This document shows positions 34,232 to 43,579 of a stretch of 64,000 bases of DNA, one piece after another (position 1 is the stretch's first letter; each line of letters opens with the position of its first letter). The position numbers and the translations under genes were made by a program. Source of the DNA: Rhizobium sp. NRK18 (GTDB taxonomy: Bacteria; Pseudomonadota; Alphaproteobacteria; Rhizobiales; Rhizobiaceae). The notes under the pieces were generated by a model. It worked only from the letters and a program-made list of their open reading frames with translations. It made no database searches and was not told the DNA's origin. The stretch is from assembly GCF_024385575.1 (NCBI RefSeq), contig NZ_JANFMV010000001.1, positions 2,323,681-2,387,680 on the forward strand, given 5' to 3'.

Positions 34232-34984
34232 ATGACCACTGCCACCGTCGTCACCGCCGCCATGCTCGCCATCGGCGACGAGCTGCTTTCCGGCCGCACC
34301 AAGGACAAGAACATCGGCCAACTCGCCGAGGTGCTGACGCTCGCCGGCATTGACCTGAAGGAAGTGCGCATCGTCGCCGACGACGAGGAGGCGATCGTCG
34401 AGGCGCTGAATGCGCTGCGGGCGCGCTACACCTATGTGTTCACCTCCGGCGGCATCGGCCCGACCCATGACGACATCACGGCGGATGCGATCTCCAAGGC
34501 CTTTGGCCTGCCCTGCGTCCACGACGACAAGGCAATGGAACTCTTGGGCGCCATGTACGAGCGCCGCGGCCTGGAATTCACCGACGCCCGCAAGCGCATG
34601 GCGCGCATGCCCGAGGGTGCGGCCCACATCCCCAATCCGGTCTCCACGGCGCCGGGCTTCATCGTCGGCAACGTGCATGTCATGGCCGGCGTGCCGTCGG
34701 TGTTCGAGGCGATGCTCGACGCCGTCGTGCCGACGCTTGCCACCGGTTCGAAGATGCTGTCGGAATCCGTCCCCTGCCCGCATGGCGAAGGTGATATCGG
34801 CGGCCCGCTCGGCGATATCCAGAAGGCCCATCCCGACACCTCGATCGGCTCCTATCCGCGCTTTTCGGAAAACCGCTTCTCCACCGAGATCGTCGTGCGT
34901 GGCCGCACCACGGAAGCCGTCGCCGCAGCGGCTGCCGATGTCCGGCAGATGATCGCGGCGCTCGACCGCAAGAAGGCGGGCTGA
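34232..34984 (+). CDS. Competence/damage-inducible protein A-like (MoCF domain) protein
   Basis: A 250-residue protein formed of the molybdopterin-binding (MoCF) domain of CinA: MLAIGDELLSGRTKDKN, the TSGGIGPTHDD loop and NPVSTAPGF. The C-terminal nicotinamide-nucleotide amidase domain of full CinA is absent, as is common in rhizobia. Likely a pyrophosphatase or nucleotide-handling protein; role not known. ATG 34232 (MTTATVVTAAML) fits the family; the frame is open further to 34073. Confidence 0.85.
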   Translation: MTTATVVTAAMLAIGDELLSGRTKDKNIGQLAEVLTLAGIDLKEVRIVADDEEAIVEALNALRARYTYVFTSGGIGPTHDDITADAISKAFGLPCVHDDKAMELLGAMYERRGLEFTDARKRMARMPEGAAHIPNPVSTAPGFIVGNVHVMAGVPSVFEAMLDAVVPTLATGSKMLSESVPCPHGEGDIGGPLGDIQKAHPDTSIGSYPRFSENRFSTEIVVRGRTTEAVAAAAADVRQMIAALDRKKAG

Positions 34985-34998
34985 GCCTTCCTTAGCGC

Positions 34999-36168
34999 TC
35001 AGATGTAGGGCGCGCTGCCGGAAAACTGCAGGCCGGGAAAGACGTCCCGGCCGAGCGCCGAGGCGCTGACGCCGAACTGGCTGTAAAGGGCTGCCGCCGC
35101 CACCTCGCGCACGTCGGCTGTCGGCATCAGGTCGCGCTGCTCGAACAGCGACGCGTCGTCGAGACCCGGCCACTTGCCGATCACCCGGCCGCCGGGAATG
35201 GCGCCACCGGCCATCACCGCCACGCCGCCGGTGCCGTGGTCCGTGCCGCCGGTGCCGTTCTGGCGCGCCGTACGGCCGAATTCCGTCATCGCCACCACCA
35301 CCGTCTTCGACCAGACCTGCGGACCGAGCGTCGCCTTGATGGTGGTGATCGCATCGGCAAGATCGCCGGCGACCTTTTGAAACTGTGCCTTCTGGCTGAA
35401 ATGCGTGTCCCAGCCGTTGATCGAGAAACTGGCGATGCGGAATTCCTTCAGGAGAAAGCCCGCCGCCAGCCTGGCGGTTGCGGCAACGCCCTTGCCCTTG
35501 TCGGGGCCGCGCAGGAGGTCGCTGTATTTATCGGCGCTGGTTGCCTCCTCGATTGCCGCGCTGAAGGCGGGATCGGAGCGGTAGAGCCGCTTCAGAAACT
35601 GGATCTGGTCGTCGTTCAGCGACAGGTCGGCATCGCTCGACCAGTTGGCGGCGCGGTTGGCGCCGGACAGGATCAGTTCCGACGACGCGGCAACATCGAT
35701 GGCATTGGCCTTGCCGCTGCCGGGAATGACGGACAGTGTCCGGTTCAGCCAGCCGGTCCGCTCGCCGTTGACGCCCTCCGAGCCGGTTTCAAGGATATCC
35801 TGGCCGTCGAAATGGCTGCGCCCGTCGCGGTACGGCGTCGACACCGCATGCACGAAGCTCAGTTCCTTCGCCTTCCAGAGATCGGCAAGCCCCGCAGCGG
35901 CCGGATTGAGCCCGAAGAAGCCGTCGAGATCGATCAGCCCGGCATCGGGCGACAGCGCCAGATCGGGACGCAGCGTCTTCAACAGCGGATCGCCGTAAGG
36001 CTGCACGAGGTCGAGCCCATCCATAGCCCCGCGCAGCACGATGGCGATGAAGCGGTTGTCGCCGGGGGCTGCGGCGAATGTCACCTTGGTCAGCAGCGGC
36101 GAAGCGGCCGCACAGCAGGCGCCGGCCAACAGACCCCGGCGGGTGAGCGAAAAGGGAATGGCGTTCAT
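34999..36168 (-). CDS. DUF1501 family Tat-exported protein
   Basis: A 389-residue protein with a twin-arginine signal (FSLTRRGLLAGACCAAASPL) and the DUF1501 core, related to the sulfatase/alkaline-phosphatase fold: RGAMDGLDLVQPYGD, SHFDGQD, MTEFGRTARQNG and GGTDHGTGG. Function is unknown. It starts ten bases after the stop of the DUF1800 gene, the standard pairing across bacteria, so the two products probably work together in the envelope. Confidence 0.88.
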   Translation of the reverse strand: MNAIPFSLTRRGLLAGACCAAASPLLTKVTFAAAPGDNRFIAIVLRGAMDGLDLVQPYGDPLLKTLRPDLALSPDAGLIDLDGFFGLNPAAAGLADLWKAKELSFVHAVSTPYRDGRSHFDGQDILETGSEGVNGERTGWLNRTLSVIPGSGKANAIDVAASSELILSGANRAANWSSDADLSLNDDQIQFLKRLYRSDPAFSAAIEEATSADKYSDLLRGPDKGKGVAATARLAAGFLLKEFRIASFSINGWDTHFSQKAQFQKVAGDLADAITTIKATLGPQVWSKTVVVAMTEFGRTARQNGTGGTDHGTGGVAVMAGGAIPGGRVIGKWPGLDDASLFEQRDLMPTADVREVAAAALYSQFGVSASALGRDVFPGLQFSGSAPYI

Positions 36169-36178
36169 GACGGTCTTC

Positions 36179-37618
36179 CTAGCGACGGTTGAATTCGGGG
36201 GACGCAAGCACCAGCGTCAGGCCATAAGGCCGGCTTGGCGCCTGCGAGACGACCTTGCGGGTGTTGTCGCCGGCAGCATCCGCCAGCACCGCATCGACGA
36301 AGGCACGCGGATCCCGGTCGCCCCCGAACAGCTGTACGGCGTTGCGACACCAGGCGATGCGCTCGGTCAGCTGCGAGGCGTTGATCCATTCCTCGGCGCG
36401 GTCGCCGAAGCCGGCCGGGCTCGACGGGTTCCAGATCGGCTGGCCCATGCGGTTGATGGCCGCCACCGTCAGGTTGCGCAGCCGGCGCCGGCGTTTGACG
36501 TCATCCTTTCCGGTCGGCTGCGGCGCCATCATCGACATGTCGTTGCCGCCCATCGCCTCCGCGCCGTCCTCGTCGGTCATCCCGGCCATCAGCGGCGACG
36601 CGGCGACGTCGAGCGCCCTCAGTCCCGAGACGACGAATTCGAACGGCCGCTTGGCCTTGGTCAGCGGCGCCTTCAGCTGATCGGGATGGGTCAGCAGCAC
36701 CTTGTAGACTTCGCTCAGGTCTCCGTCGCTTTTCTCCCATGCGGCCTCCATGTCACCGACCAGGGACTGCGGCGGATCGTCGGCGACAAAATGGCTGGCG
36801 AGCTTCAGGCAGATGTGGTGGCGGGTGCGCGGATCGGCGGCGAGATCGGCCAGAAGGTTCGTCGTGTCGGCCATCTGGCGTTTCTTGCCGCCATAGTCAC
36901 GATCGAGTACGGTAAAGTCGCCCGGCTGGGCCAGCCGCGGACGATAGACGGCCTCCATCGCCTTCCGGTCGACGGTCAGCCCTGTCAGCACCATGGCCGC
37001 CTGGCGCACATCCGTCTGGGTGTAGCCGCTATGGGCGCCGAGCGTATGCAGTTCGATCATCTCGCGGCCAAGGTTCTCGTTGATGCCGCGCTTGCCCTTG
37101 CCATCGGCCACAGCCAGTGAATCCGGACCGACCGATGTCGCCTGGTCGAGATAGAAGAGCATGGCGGGATGCGTCACCGCCGCCGTCAGCAGGGTCACGA
37201 AGTCGCCGGCGACGTTCGGCCGGATCGCTTCCGCCTCGAACAAAGGCACCATGGCCGCCGTCATCAGGTTCTTGGCCGTGCTGACGGAAAAATGGTCGAA
37301 CCAGAACGCGACCAGCCGTTCGTAAAAGGCGTTCGGCGAGACGACCGGCTGCAACAGCCGTTGCGACAGCGTCTTGCGCCCGGCCCGCACCAACGTCCTG
37401 CGATAATCCCGGACGGCCGCGCGCTGCGTCGGATCGTCCTTGGCCGCACGCTGGAGATCGGCCATCTCGGCAGCTGCGTCAAGGGCCTGCGACCGGTACG
37501 CTTCGATTGACGGCATGAACAGTGGCGGCTCGCCGGCGGCGGTCTGCAGTTCCGCCATCAGCTGGTCGGCATTGGCGGTTACCGGCGTCGTCGCCGACCG
37601 GCCGAAGCCAAAGCGCAT
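36179..37618 (-). CDS. DUF1800 family protein
   Basis: A 479-residue protein of unknown function with DUF1800 landmarks: LVAFWFDHFSVS, LGREMIELHTLGAHSGYTQ and a C-terminal ASPEFNRR ending. No clear signal peptide is seen on the start I chose (ATG 37618, MRFGFGRSA). It is first in a two-gene operon with DUF1501. Confidence 0.87.
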   Translation of the reverse strand: MRFGFGRSATTPVTANADQLMAELQTAAGEPPLFMPSIEAYRSQALDAAAEMADLQRAAKDDPTQRAAVRDYRRTLVRAGRKTLSQRLLQPVVSPNAFYERLVAFWFDHFSVSTAKNLMTAAMVPLFEAEAIRPNVAGDFVTLLTAAVTHPAMLFYLDQATSVGPDSLAVADGKGKRGINENLGREMIELHTLGAHSGYTQTDVRQAAMVLTGLTVDRKAMEAVYRPRLAQPGDFTVLDRDYGGKKRQMADTTNLLADLAADPRTRHHICLKLASHFVADDPPQSLVGDMEAAWEKSDGDLSEVYKVLLTHPDQLKAPLTKAKRPFEFVVSGLRALDVAASPLMAGMTDEDGAEAMGGNDMSMMAPQPTGKDDVKRRRRLRNLTVAAINRMGQPIWNPSSPAGFGDRAEEWINASQLTERIAWCRNAVQLFGGDRDPRAFVDAVLADAAGDNTRKVVSQAPSRPYGLTLVLASPEFNRR

Positions 37619-37884
37619 GGATGCAATTGTCGAAAATTCCAAGGGCACTGCTCGCCTCCCGATTGACGGAAAATGCCCCACACACGTTTATGGTCGCCGA
37701 CAAATGCGACAAAATTGAAGCCGGTCGCCTGCCTTCGGCATCCCAACATCTGGGGAGACCCGCCAAATGTTAATATTCTGTTGTGAATCGGCCCCTACAA
37801 TTTTTGACTGCATCCAATCGCTGCAATCAGGCTCCGGCGCGGTTTGTACGATGCGACGCGTTTGAATCGGGCAACAAATCCAAC

Positions 37885-39858
37885 ATGGCAAAAGCGGAAG
37901 ATCTGCGGCGCAAACTGAGAACCGCACAGGCCGAATCTATTGCAAGCAACATGTATCTCACGCTGGCGGTGAATGGCTTCATCGCCATCTCTCTGGGACT
38001 GGTGCTTCATGGCGCGGCAGACGACTGGAAAATCGCCAGTTGGCTCGGCTGCGTCGTTTTCATCAACGGCGCCAGATATGCATTCCTTCAGGCGTGCAAA
38101 CGCTACAAGCTGATGCGCCGCGATCCGGATCGCGTGCTGCGGGCCCTGGTCGCCGGCGCCCTCGCTTCGGGACTGTGCTGGGCGGGTATTCCGCTCTTCT
38201 TCCATGACGCCGCGAGCGGCACCTATCACGGCCAGATCTTCTTCATCATCACCGGCGTGGCAGCGGGTGCGATGATCCAGAGCACAGCCTATGCACGCCA
38301 CGCCATCGCCTTTTTCGGACCCGTGCTGCTGGCAACCGTCTTCACCTTCCTCCAGGCCGGAGACATGCTGCAGACCGTCGTCGGCATCAACGCCTCCATG
38401 CTGCTGATGTTGATGACCCGCGCCAGCCTGAAGAGCGAGGCCGCCTATGTCGCGGCCCAGAACGCGGCGCTGACGGCAACCTCCCTTGCCCGATCCCTGT
38501 CGCAGGCCAACCGGGAGATCCAGAGCAAGAACGGCAGGCTCGAGGTTCTTGCAAACCGCGATCCGCTGACAGGCCTGGTCAATCGCTCCGTGTTTCACGA
38601 CCGCCTGAAACAGATGGTGGAGGCGTGCCAGGACAATCGATGCAAACTGGCTGTGCTGGTGCTCGACCTCGATCGCTTCAAGTCGATCAACGACATCTAC
38701 GGGCACCATGCCGGAGACCGGGTGCTCATCGAATTCAGCGAACGGATCATGGAGTGCGTCACGCCGGACGATCTGGTCGGCCGGTTGGGCGGCGATGAAT
38801 TCGCCATCGTGATCGCCGGCCCGGATGCGCCAGGCCGGGCGCGGCAGGTTGCCGAGGCAATCGTCAGCCGCGCTGCCGACCCCGTCACCATTGCCGGGCG
38901 TCGCGCGACCATCGGCACCAGCGTCGGCATCGCCCACTATCCCGAGCATGCCTCGAATGCTTCGGACCTCTTCACCTTTGCCGACATGGCACTCTACGAG
39001 GCCAAGGCGCTCGGTCGCCGTCGGGTCGTGTCCTTCAACGATACGCTGTGCAACCGCGTCCAGCGCGAACGGCTGATCGAATCCAGCCTCGAACAGGCGA
39101 TTTCCAGCGGCGAGATCCGCGCCGTCTTCCAGCCTCAGGTGGTCATCGGCACCGGTGAAGTCATCGGCTTCGAGGCACTGGTGCGGTGGACCAGCCCGAC
39201 GCTCGGCGAAGTCAAGCCGGCCGAGATCGTCGACGCGGCAAACGTCGTCCATCACTCGCGGGCGCTGACCGGCCTGATGGCCAACGAGGCCTGCCGGCTT
39301 GTCGCCCTTCTCGACCGTCGCGGTCTTCCGCACGCGACCGTTGCCGTCAACCTGTCACCGCGCGAATTCGCCAGCTACTCGCCGTCGGCGCTGCTGACCG
39401 AGACGATTGCACGCCATGGCGTGCGTGCCTCGCGCATCGAGGTGGAGATCACGGAAGAGGCGCTGCTCGACACGAAGTCCAGCGAAGCCGAGCTGAAGGC
39501 GCTCGACCAGGCCGGCTTCAAGCTCGCCGTCGACGATTTCGGCATGGGTCACTCCTCCTTCGCCTATCTCCTCGACTTCAAGATCGACGTCCTGAAGATC
39601 GATCGCTCCTTCGTCCACGGCATCACCACCAATCGCCACAATCAGGCACTGGTAACCGCGCTGATCAGTGCCGGCCGGGCGCTCGACATCGATGTCCTGA
39701 CGGAAGGCGTCGAGACCGTTGAGGATGCGGAAACGCTGCGGCTGCTCGGCTGCCGCCTTGCCCAAGGCTATCTTTACGGCAAGCCCATGCGGATCGAGGA
39801 CATCGAGGGCTGGCTCGACCAGAGCACGTCCGCGCACCATCCTTTCGCCAAGACCTGA
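37885..39858 (+). CDS. Membrane GGDEF-EAL c-di-GMP protein
   Basis: A 657-residue protein. Residues 20-210 hold about six hydrophobic segments (a MASE-like sensor), then a coiled coil, a GGDEF domain with RLGGDEFAIV (302-306) and no RxxD site, and an EAL domain with FEALVRW (430-432), NLSPREF, ITEEALLD and VDDFGMGHSS. The conserved metal-binding acidic residues are kept, so it may be a phosphodiesterase, a cyclase or both. I chose ATG 37885 (MAKAEDLRRK) over the earlier frame start at 37783. Transcription probably ends at the hairpin at 39903. Confidence 0.9.
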   Translation: MAKAEDLRRKLRTAQAESIASNMYLTLAVNGFIAISLGLVLHGAADDWKIASWLGCVVFINGARYAFLQACKRYKLMRRDPDRVLRALVAGALASGLCWAGIPLFFHDAASGTYHGQIFFIITGVAAGAMIQSTAYARHAIAFFGPVLLATVFTFLQAGDMLQTVVGINASMLLMLMTRASLKSEAAYVAAQNAALTATSLARSLSQANREIQSKNGRLEVLANRDPLTGLVNRSVFHDRLKQMVEACQDNRCKLAVLVLDLDRFKSINDIYGHHAGDRVLIEFSERIMECVTPDDLVGRLGGDEFAIVIAGPDAPGRARQVAEAIVSRAADPVTIAGRRATIGTSVGIAHYPEHASNASDLFTFADMALYEAKALGRRRVVSFNDTLCNRVQRERLIESSLEQAISSGEIRAVFQPQVVIGTGEVIGFEALVRWTSPTLGEVKPAEIVDAANVVHHSRALTGLMANEACRLVALLDRRGLPHATVAVNLSPREFASYSPSALLTETIARHGVRASRIEVEITEEALLDTKSSEAELKALDQAGFKLAVDDFGMGHSSFAYLLDFKIDVLKIDRSFVHGITTNRHNQALVTALISAGRALDIDVLTEGVETVEDAETLRLLGCRLAQGYLYGKPMRIEDIEGWLDQSTSAHHPFAKT

Positions 39859-39902
39859 TCGCCCGAACAGAGAGGCGCCCCCGCCCCACCAGGACACGAA
39901 AA

Positions 39903-39930
39903 CAGCGGGAGGCCATGGGCGCTCCCGCTG
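39903..39930. terminator. Bidirectional terminator between GGDEF-EAL and MFS genes
   Basis: CAGCGGGAG (39903-39911) and CTCCCGCTG (39922-39930) form a perfect nine-base stem. Toward the plus side CATTTTCCTTT follows; toward the minus side a TTTTCG stretch follows, so it suits both convergent genes. Confidence 0.7.
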
Positions 39931-39952
39931 CATTTTCCTTTCAATCGACGCT

Positions 39953-41218
39953 TCAACTCCGGGCGGCATGCCCGATATCAGGAGCCGGGCCCGGCACCGG
40001 GCGGGGTTCGCCGAAGGCGACGTTGTGCTTCTCGTAGCCGAAGCCTGCCAGCAGCGCGACAGCAACAGCCACCACGACGGCGACGACGATCAGCGCCAGC
40101 GCATAGTCGCCGTTCCAATGGGCGGCAAGGCCTGTCTGCAGCGTCGCGTTGCCGGAGGCGAGCAGATTGCCGAGCTGATAGGCGAAGCCGGGGAACGTGC
40201 CGCGAACCTCGTCCGGCGACAGTTCGTTCAGGTGAACCGGGATAACGCCCCAGGCGCCCTGGACGAAGAACTGCATGATGAAGGCTCCGACGGCAAGCAG
40301 CACGGCATTGGGTGCATAGGCCCAGAGCCAGGATGCCGGAATGGCGAGGATGGCGGCAAGCACGATCGCCCGCTTGCGGCCGATCTTCTGCGAGAAGGCG
40401 CCGAAGACGATCCCGCCGATGATGGCGCCGATATTGTAGACGATGGCAATGGCGCCGACCGTGTAGCTGTCATAGCCACGCTGGGTTTCGAGGAAGGTCG
40501 GATAGATGTCCTGCGTGCCGTGGCTTAAGAAATTGAAGGCGGTCATCAGGAACACGGCCCAGACGAACAGCGGCACGTTGCGCTTCAGAACGGTCAGGAA
40601 CGGCTCGCGGCCGCGCTTCTGCTGCGCCACGAAGGCCGGCGATTCCTCGACGTTGCGGCGGATGTAGAGCACCAGCAGCGCCGGCAGCGCGCCGACGAAG
40701 AACATGCCGCGCCAGCCGACGATCGGGAACAGGAAGAAGAACACCAGCGAGGCGAGCAGGTAGCCGGTCGGATAGCCCGCCTGCAGCAGGCCGGAGACGA
40801 CGCCGCGCGATTCTTCCGGCACGGTCTCCATCGTCAGCGATGCGCCGACGCCCCATTCGCCGCCCATGGCGACGCCGTAGAGCATGCGCAGCACGATGAA
40901 CATGGTCAGCCCCGTGGAGAAGCCGGACAGGAGTTCGAACAGCGAATAGAGCGCCACGTCCGCCATCAGCGTCGCCCGCCGCCCGAAGCGGTCGGAGGCA
41001 AGCCCGAACAACAGTGCGCCGAGCGGCCGCATGGCGAGCGTCAGGAAGATCGCGATCGACACATCCGGAACGCTGGTGTGGAATTCATCGGCAATGTGCT
41101 TGATGACGAAAACGAGGATGAAGAAATCGAACGCGTCCAGCGTCCAGCCGAGAAAGCTGGCGATGACGGTTCGGCGCTGCTGCGGGTTCAGCGCCCTGAG
41201 GGACTCCAAAATGGACAT
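39953..41218 (-). CDS. MFS transporter, metabolite:H+ symporter type
   Basis: A 421-residue permease with about twelve membrane segments. The N-terminal SFLGWTLDAFDFFILVFVI and RPLGALLFGLASDRFGRRA segments resemble the sugar-acid/sialic-acid (NanT, MHS-like) symporters. The substrate is not evident and no catabolic genes adjoin. ATG 41218 (MSILESLRALNPQQRR) is chosen over the extended frame to 41284, which overlaps the upstream region. Confidence 0.87.
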   Translation of the reverse strand: MSILESLRALNPQQRRTVIASFLGWTLDAFDFFILVFVIKHIADEFHTSVPDVSIAIFLTLAMRPLGALLFGLASDRFGRRATLMADVALYSLFELLSGFSTGLTMFIVLRMLYGVAMGGEWGVGASLTMETVPEESRGVVSGLLQAGYPTGYLLASLVFFFLFPIVGWRGMFFVGALPALLVLYIRRNVEESPAFVAQQKRGREPFLTVLKRNVPLFVWAVFLMTAFNFLSHGTQDIYPTFLETQRGYDSYTVGAIAIVYNIGAIIGGIVFGAFSQKIGRKRAIVLAAILAIPASWLWAYAPNAVLLAVGAFIMQFFVQGAWGVIPVHLNELSPDEVRGTFPGFAYQLGNLLASGNATLQTGLAAHWNGDYALALIVVAVVVAVAVALLAGFGYEKHNVAFGEPRPVPGPAPDIGHAARS

Positions 41219-41568
41219 GGCAAAACTCCTCCTGTTGCGACCGGCACACCGAAGCTTGAGCTCCGGATGCCGCCACTGGGGCATGGATTAAAAATCTGAA
41301 ACAATGTGGCGGCGGGTGCCGGCTCGCCTTCGGAGGTGTGACGGGCGGAGGTCAGTCGGGCGACGGGCCGCGTTTCCGGGAGGAAACAATCAGCAATTGG
41401 GGCGATTTGGTGGGCCGGCAACCGACTGCGACAAAATGGCCGCGACACCACGCTCCGCCGACGCGCCAACGGCCGGAAAAACGACAGCCGTTGACGCCGC
41501 CGCCTCAGCCGGTATTCCTTGTCGTGCGGTGCGTCGCAACCGCCGGAAAACGGCAGAAGGAGATCGGA

Positions 41569-42126
41569 ATGGTAAAGCTGATTGGCGTTTCAGGAAGCCT
41601 GCGCAAGGGCTCGTTCAACGCGGCACTGCTGGCCGCCGCCACCGGCCTGATGCCGGAGGGGGCGACGCTGGAGGTCGGCACGATCCGCGGCATTCCGCTC
41701 TATGACGCCGATCTCGAGGCCGAGCACGGCATTCCCGACGCCGTCGCGACGCTGAAAGACCAGATCGCCGCCGCCGACGGTCTCCTGATGGTGACGCCGG
41801 AATACAACAATTCGATGCCGGGCGTCTTCAAGAACGCGATCGACTGGCTGTCGCGCCCGCCTGCCGATATCGCTCGCGTCTTCAGGGGCAAACCGACCGC
41901 GATCATCGGCGCCTCGCCCGGCGGCTTCGGCACCATCCTCTCGCAGAACGCCTGGCTGCCGGTCCTGCACACGCTCGGCGCGGAACACTGGTCGGGCGGT
42001 CGCCTCCTCGTCTCGCGCGCCGGCGGCGTGTTCGATGCCGACGGCAGGCTTTCAGACGAGAAGATCGCCGAGCAGCTCAAGGGTTTCCTTGCCGGTTTTG
42101 CCGCGCATGTGGCAGGGCGCGGCTGA
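41569..42126 (+). CDS. NADPH-dependent FMN reductase
   Basis: A 185-residue flavodoxin-like reductase of the chromate/quinone reductase (ChrR/YieF) group: the phosphate loop GSLRKGSFNAAL and the flavin-contact PEYNNSMPGVFKNAIDWLSR are exact hallmarks. Ideal AAGGAG lies eight bases before ATG 41569. It may protect against quinones or reduce FMN generally. Confidence 0.92.
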   Translation: MVKLIGVSGSLRKGSFNAALLAAATGLMPEGATLEVGTIRGIPLYDADLEAEHGIPDAVATLKDQIAAADGLLMVTPEYNNSMPGVFKNAIDWLSRPPADIARVFRGKPTAIIGASPGGFGTILSQNAWLPVLHTLGAEHWSGGRLLVSRAGGVFDADGRLSDEKIAEQLKGFLAGFAAHVAGRG

Positions 42127-42140
42127 ACCGGTTTTCCGCC

Positions 42141-42494
42141 CTACCCCTTGAACACGAAGCCCGAACCGATCGCGATCAGCGCGAAGCCGATGGCGTGGTT
42201 CCAGGTGAGGCTTTCCTTCAGCCAGAAATAGGAGAAGCCGGAGAAGACGGTCAGCGTGATCACTTCCTGGATCGTTTTCAGCTGCGCCGGCGAATAGGCG
42301 TAGGAGCCGATGCGGTTGGCCGGCACCGCCAGGCAGTATTCGAAGAAGGCAATCCCCCAGCTCACCAGGATGACGATATAGAGCGGCGCACCGCGAAATT
42401 TCAGATGGCCGTACCAGGCAAAGGTCATGAAGACGTTCGACGCGCACAACATGAGGATCGGCCAGAGATAGGCCGGGGAGAAGCTGAATGCCAT
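42141..42494 (-). CDS. DUF486 (DMT superfamily) small membrane protein
   Basis: A 117-residue protein with four hydrophobic segments (FMTFAWYGHLKF, then a long C-terminal one ending GFVFKG), matching DUF486, a half-size relative of drug/metabolite transporters. Probably acts as a dimer; no substrate is known. ATG 42494 is supported by GGAG at good distance. Confidence 0.85.
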   Translation of the reverse strand: MAFSFSPAYLWPILMLCASNVFMTFAWYGHLKFRGAPLYIVILVSWGIAFFEYCLAVPANRIGSYAYSPAQLKTIQEVITLTVFSGFSYFWLKESLTWNHAIGFALIAIGSGFVFKG

Positions 42495-42736
42495 TGCGGG
42501 GCTCCGGGGACTTGAGGAATGTGCCGGCAAGCAAATAGCACGGCGGCAAATTCCGGCAAGCGCAATGTGAGGCTCGCGACCACCTGACACGCATGCGACG
42601 GCGCGTCTTGCCCGACCTCGAAACGCGATAATGATGAATGTTTTCACAACGCCAGACCGCAAGAACCGACACTTGATTACCCGCTGCGGTTGCGCCATGG
42701 TCGCATGGACATCACCCGCCGGAGTCTCCCCGCCCT

Positions 42737-43579
42737 ATGTCTTTCGATCAGGATTTCATGCCGCCACGTCTGGCGTTCCGCCGCTTCTTCGCCTTCCTCG
42801 TAGACGGCATGCTGTGGGGTGCTGTGGCCAGTATTTTATTCTATATCCTGGGCTTTGCCGTTCCAGCCGTGCATTTCTACAACAATGCCCTTATTCCTTG
42901 GGGCAATCATTGCGAACCCGCCAACGTAGGGGAGCCGCTCACCCGTACGATCGAGGAGCTCTGGCCATTGGCCGAGGGAGAAACCCGGTTTCACACCGTC
43001 TGCAGCATGAACGGCGTTCTCGCTCCGCCACGGCGCATACTGCACAGCGGCACGACCCGGACGGAAGACGGCATCGTCCAGACCCGCACCCTGTCCGTTT
43101 TCATCATGCCCAACGGCCAGCCGGCCTTCCCGAACCCGTTGGTGGGAGCGTTCGTCACCTATCTTCCGCCGTTTCTCCTACCCGTCGTCATTGGCCTTTT
43201 CACCGGTTTCAGCGGCCGAACGCCTGGCAAGCGCCTGATGCGCGTCAAGGTGATCGAGAACGGCAAATACATGTTCGACAACCATCCGGACGTGACGACC
43301 GCCATTGCCCGGGAACTGGTCAAGTTCTGGCCCTATCTGGGTATCATCGCGATTTCCTTCGGCGCGTTGTTTCTTGCCGCCTCCGGGAAGCCGGATACCG
43401 TCGCCGGCCTCGTCGCGGCGGCGCGCGCATTGGCGGTTCCGGTCGAGATCAGCCTCTTCAGCATCGTACTTGCGGCCCTTGGCCTGCTCTGCCTGATCTG
43501 GTGGCTCGGCCCGCTCCTCTTCTGGCGCGGGCGCATGTGGTACGATTCCACCATCGGCTGCCGGGTGGTGCGTCGCTAA
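42737..43579 (+). CDS. RDD family membrane protein
   Basis: A 280-residue protein with the RDD fold: RRFFAFLVDGMLWG (with the R-D pair), a long periplasmic loop rich in prolines, then GRTPGKRLMRVKVIENG, the second conserved RDD segment, and two more membrane helices. Function of RDD proteins is mostly unknown; some transport ions. It ends overlapping the convergent endonuclease-like gene by four bases. Confidence 0.85.
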   Translation: MSFDQDFMPPRLAFRRFFAFLVDGMLWGAVASILFYILGFAVPAVHFYNNALIPWGNHCEPANVGEPLTRTIEELWPLAEGETRFHTVCSMNGVLAPPRRILHSGTTRTEDGIVQTRTLSVFIMPNGQPAFPNPLVGAFVTYLPPFLLPVVIGLFTGFSGRTPGKRLMRVKVIENGKYMFDNHPDVTTAIARELVKFWPYLGIIAISFGALFLAASGKPDTVAGLVAAARALAVPVEISLFSIVLAALGLLCLIWWLGPLLFWRGRMWYDSTIGCRVVRR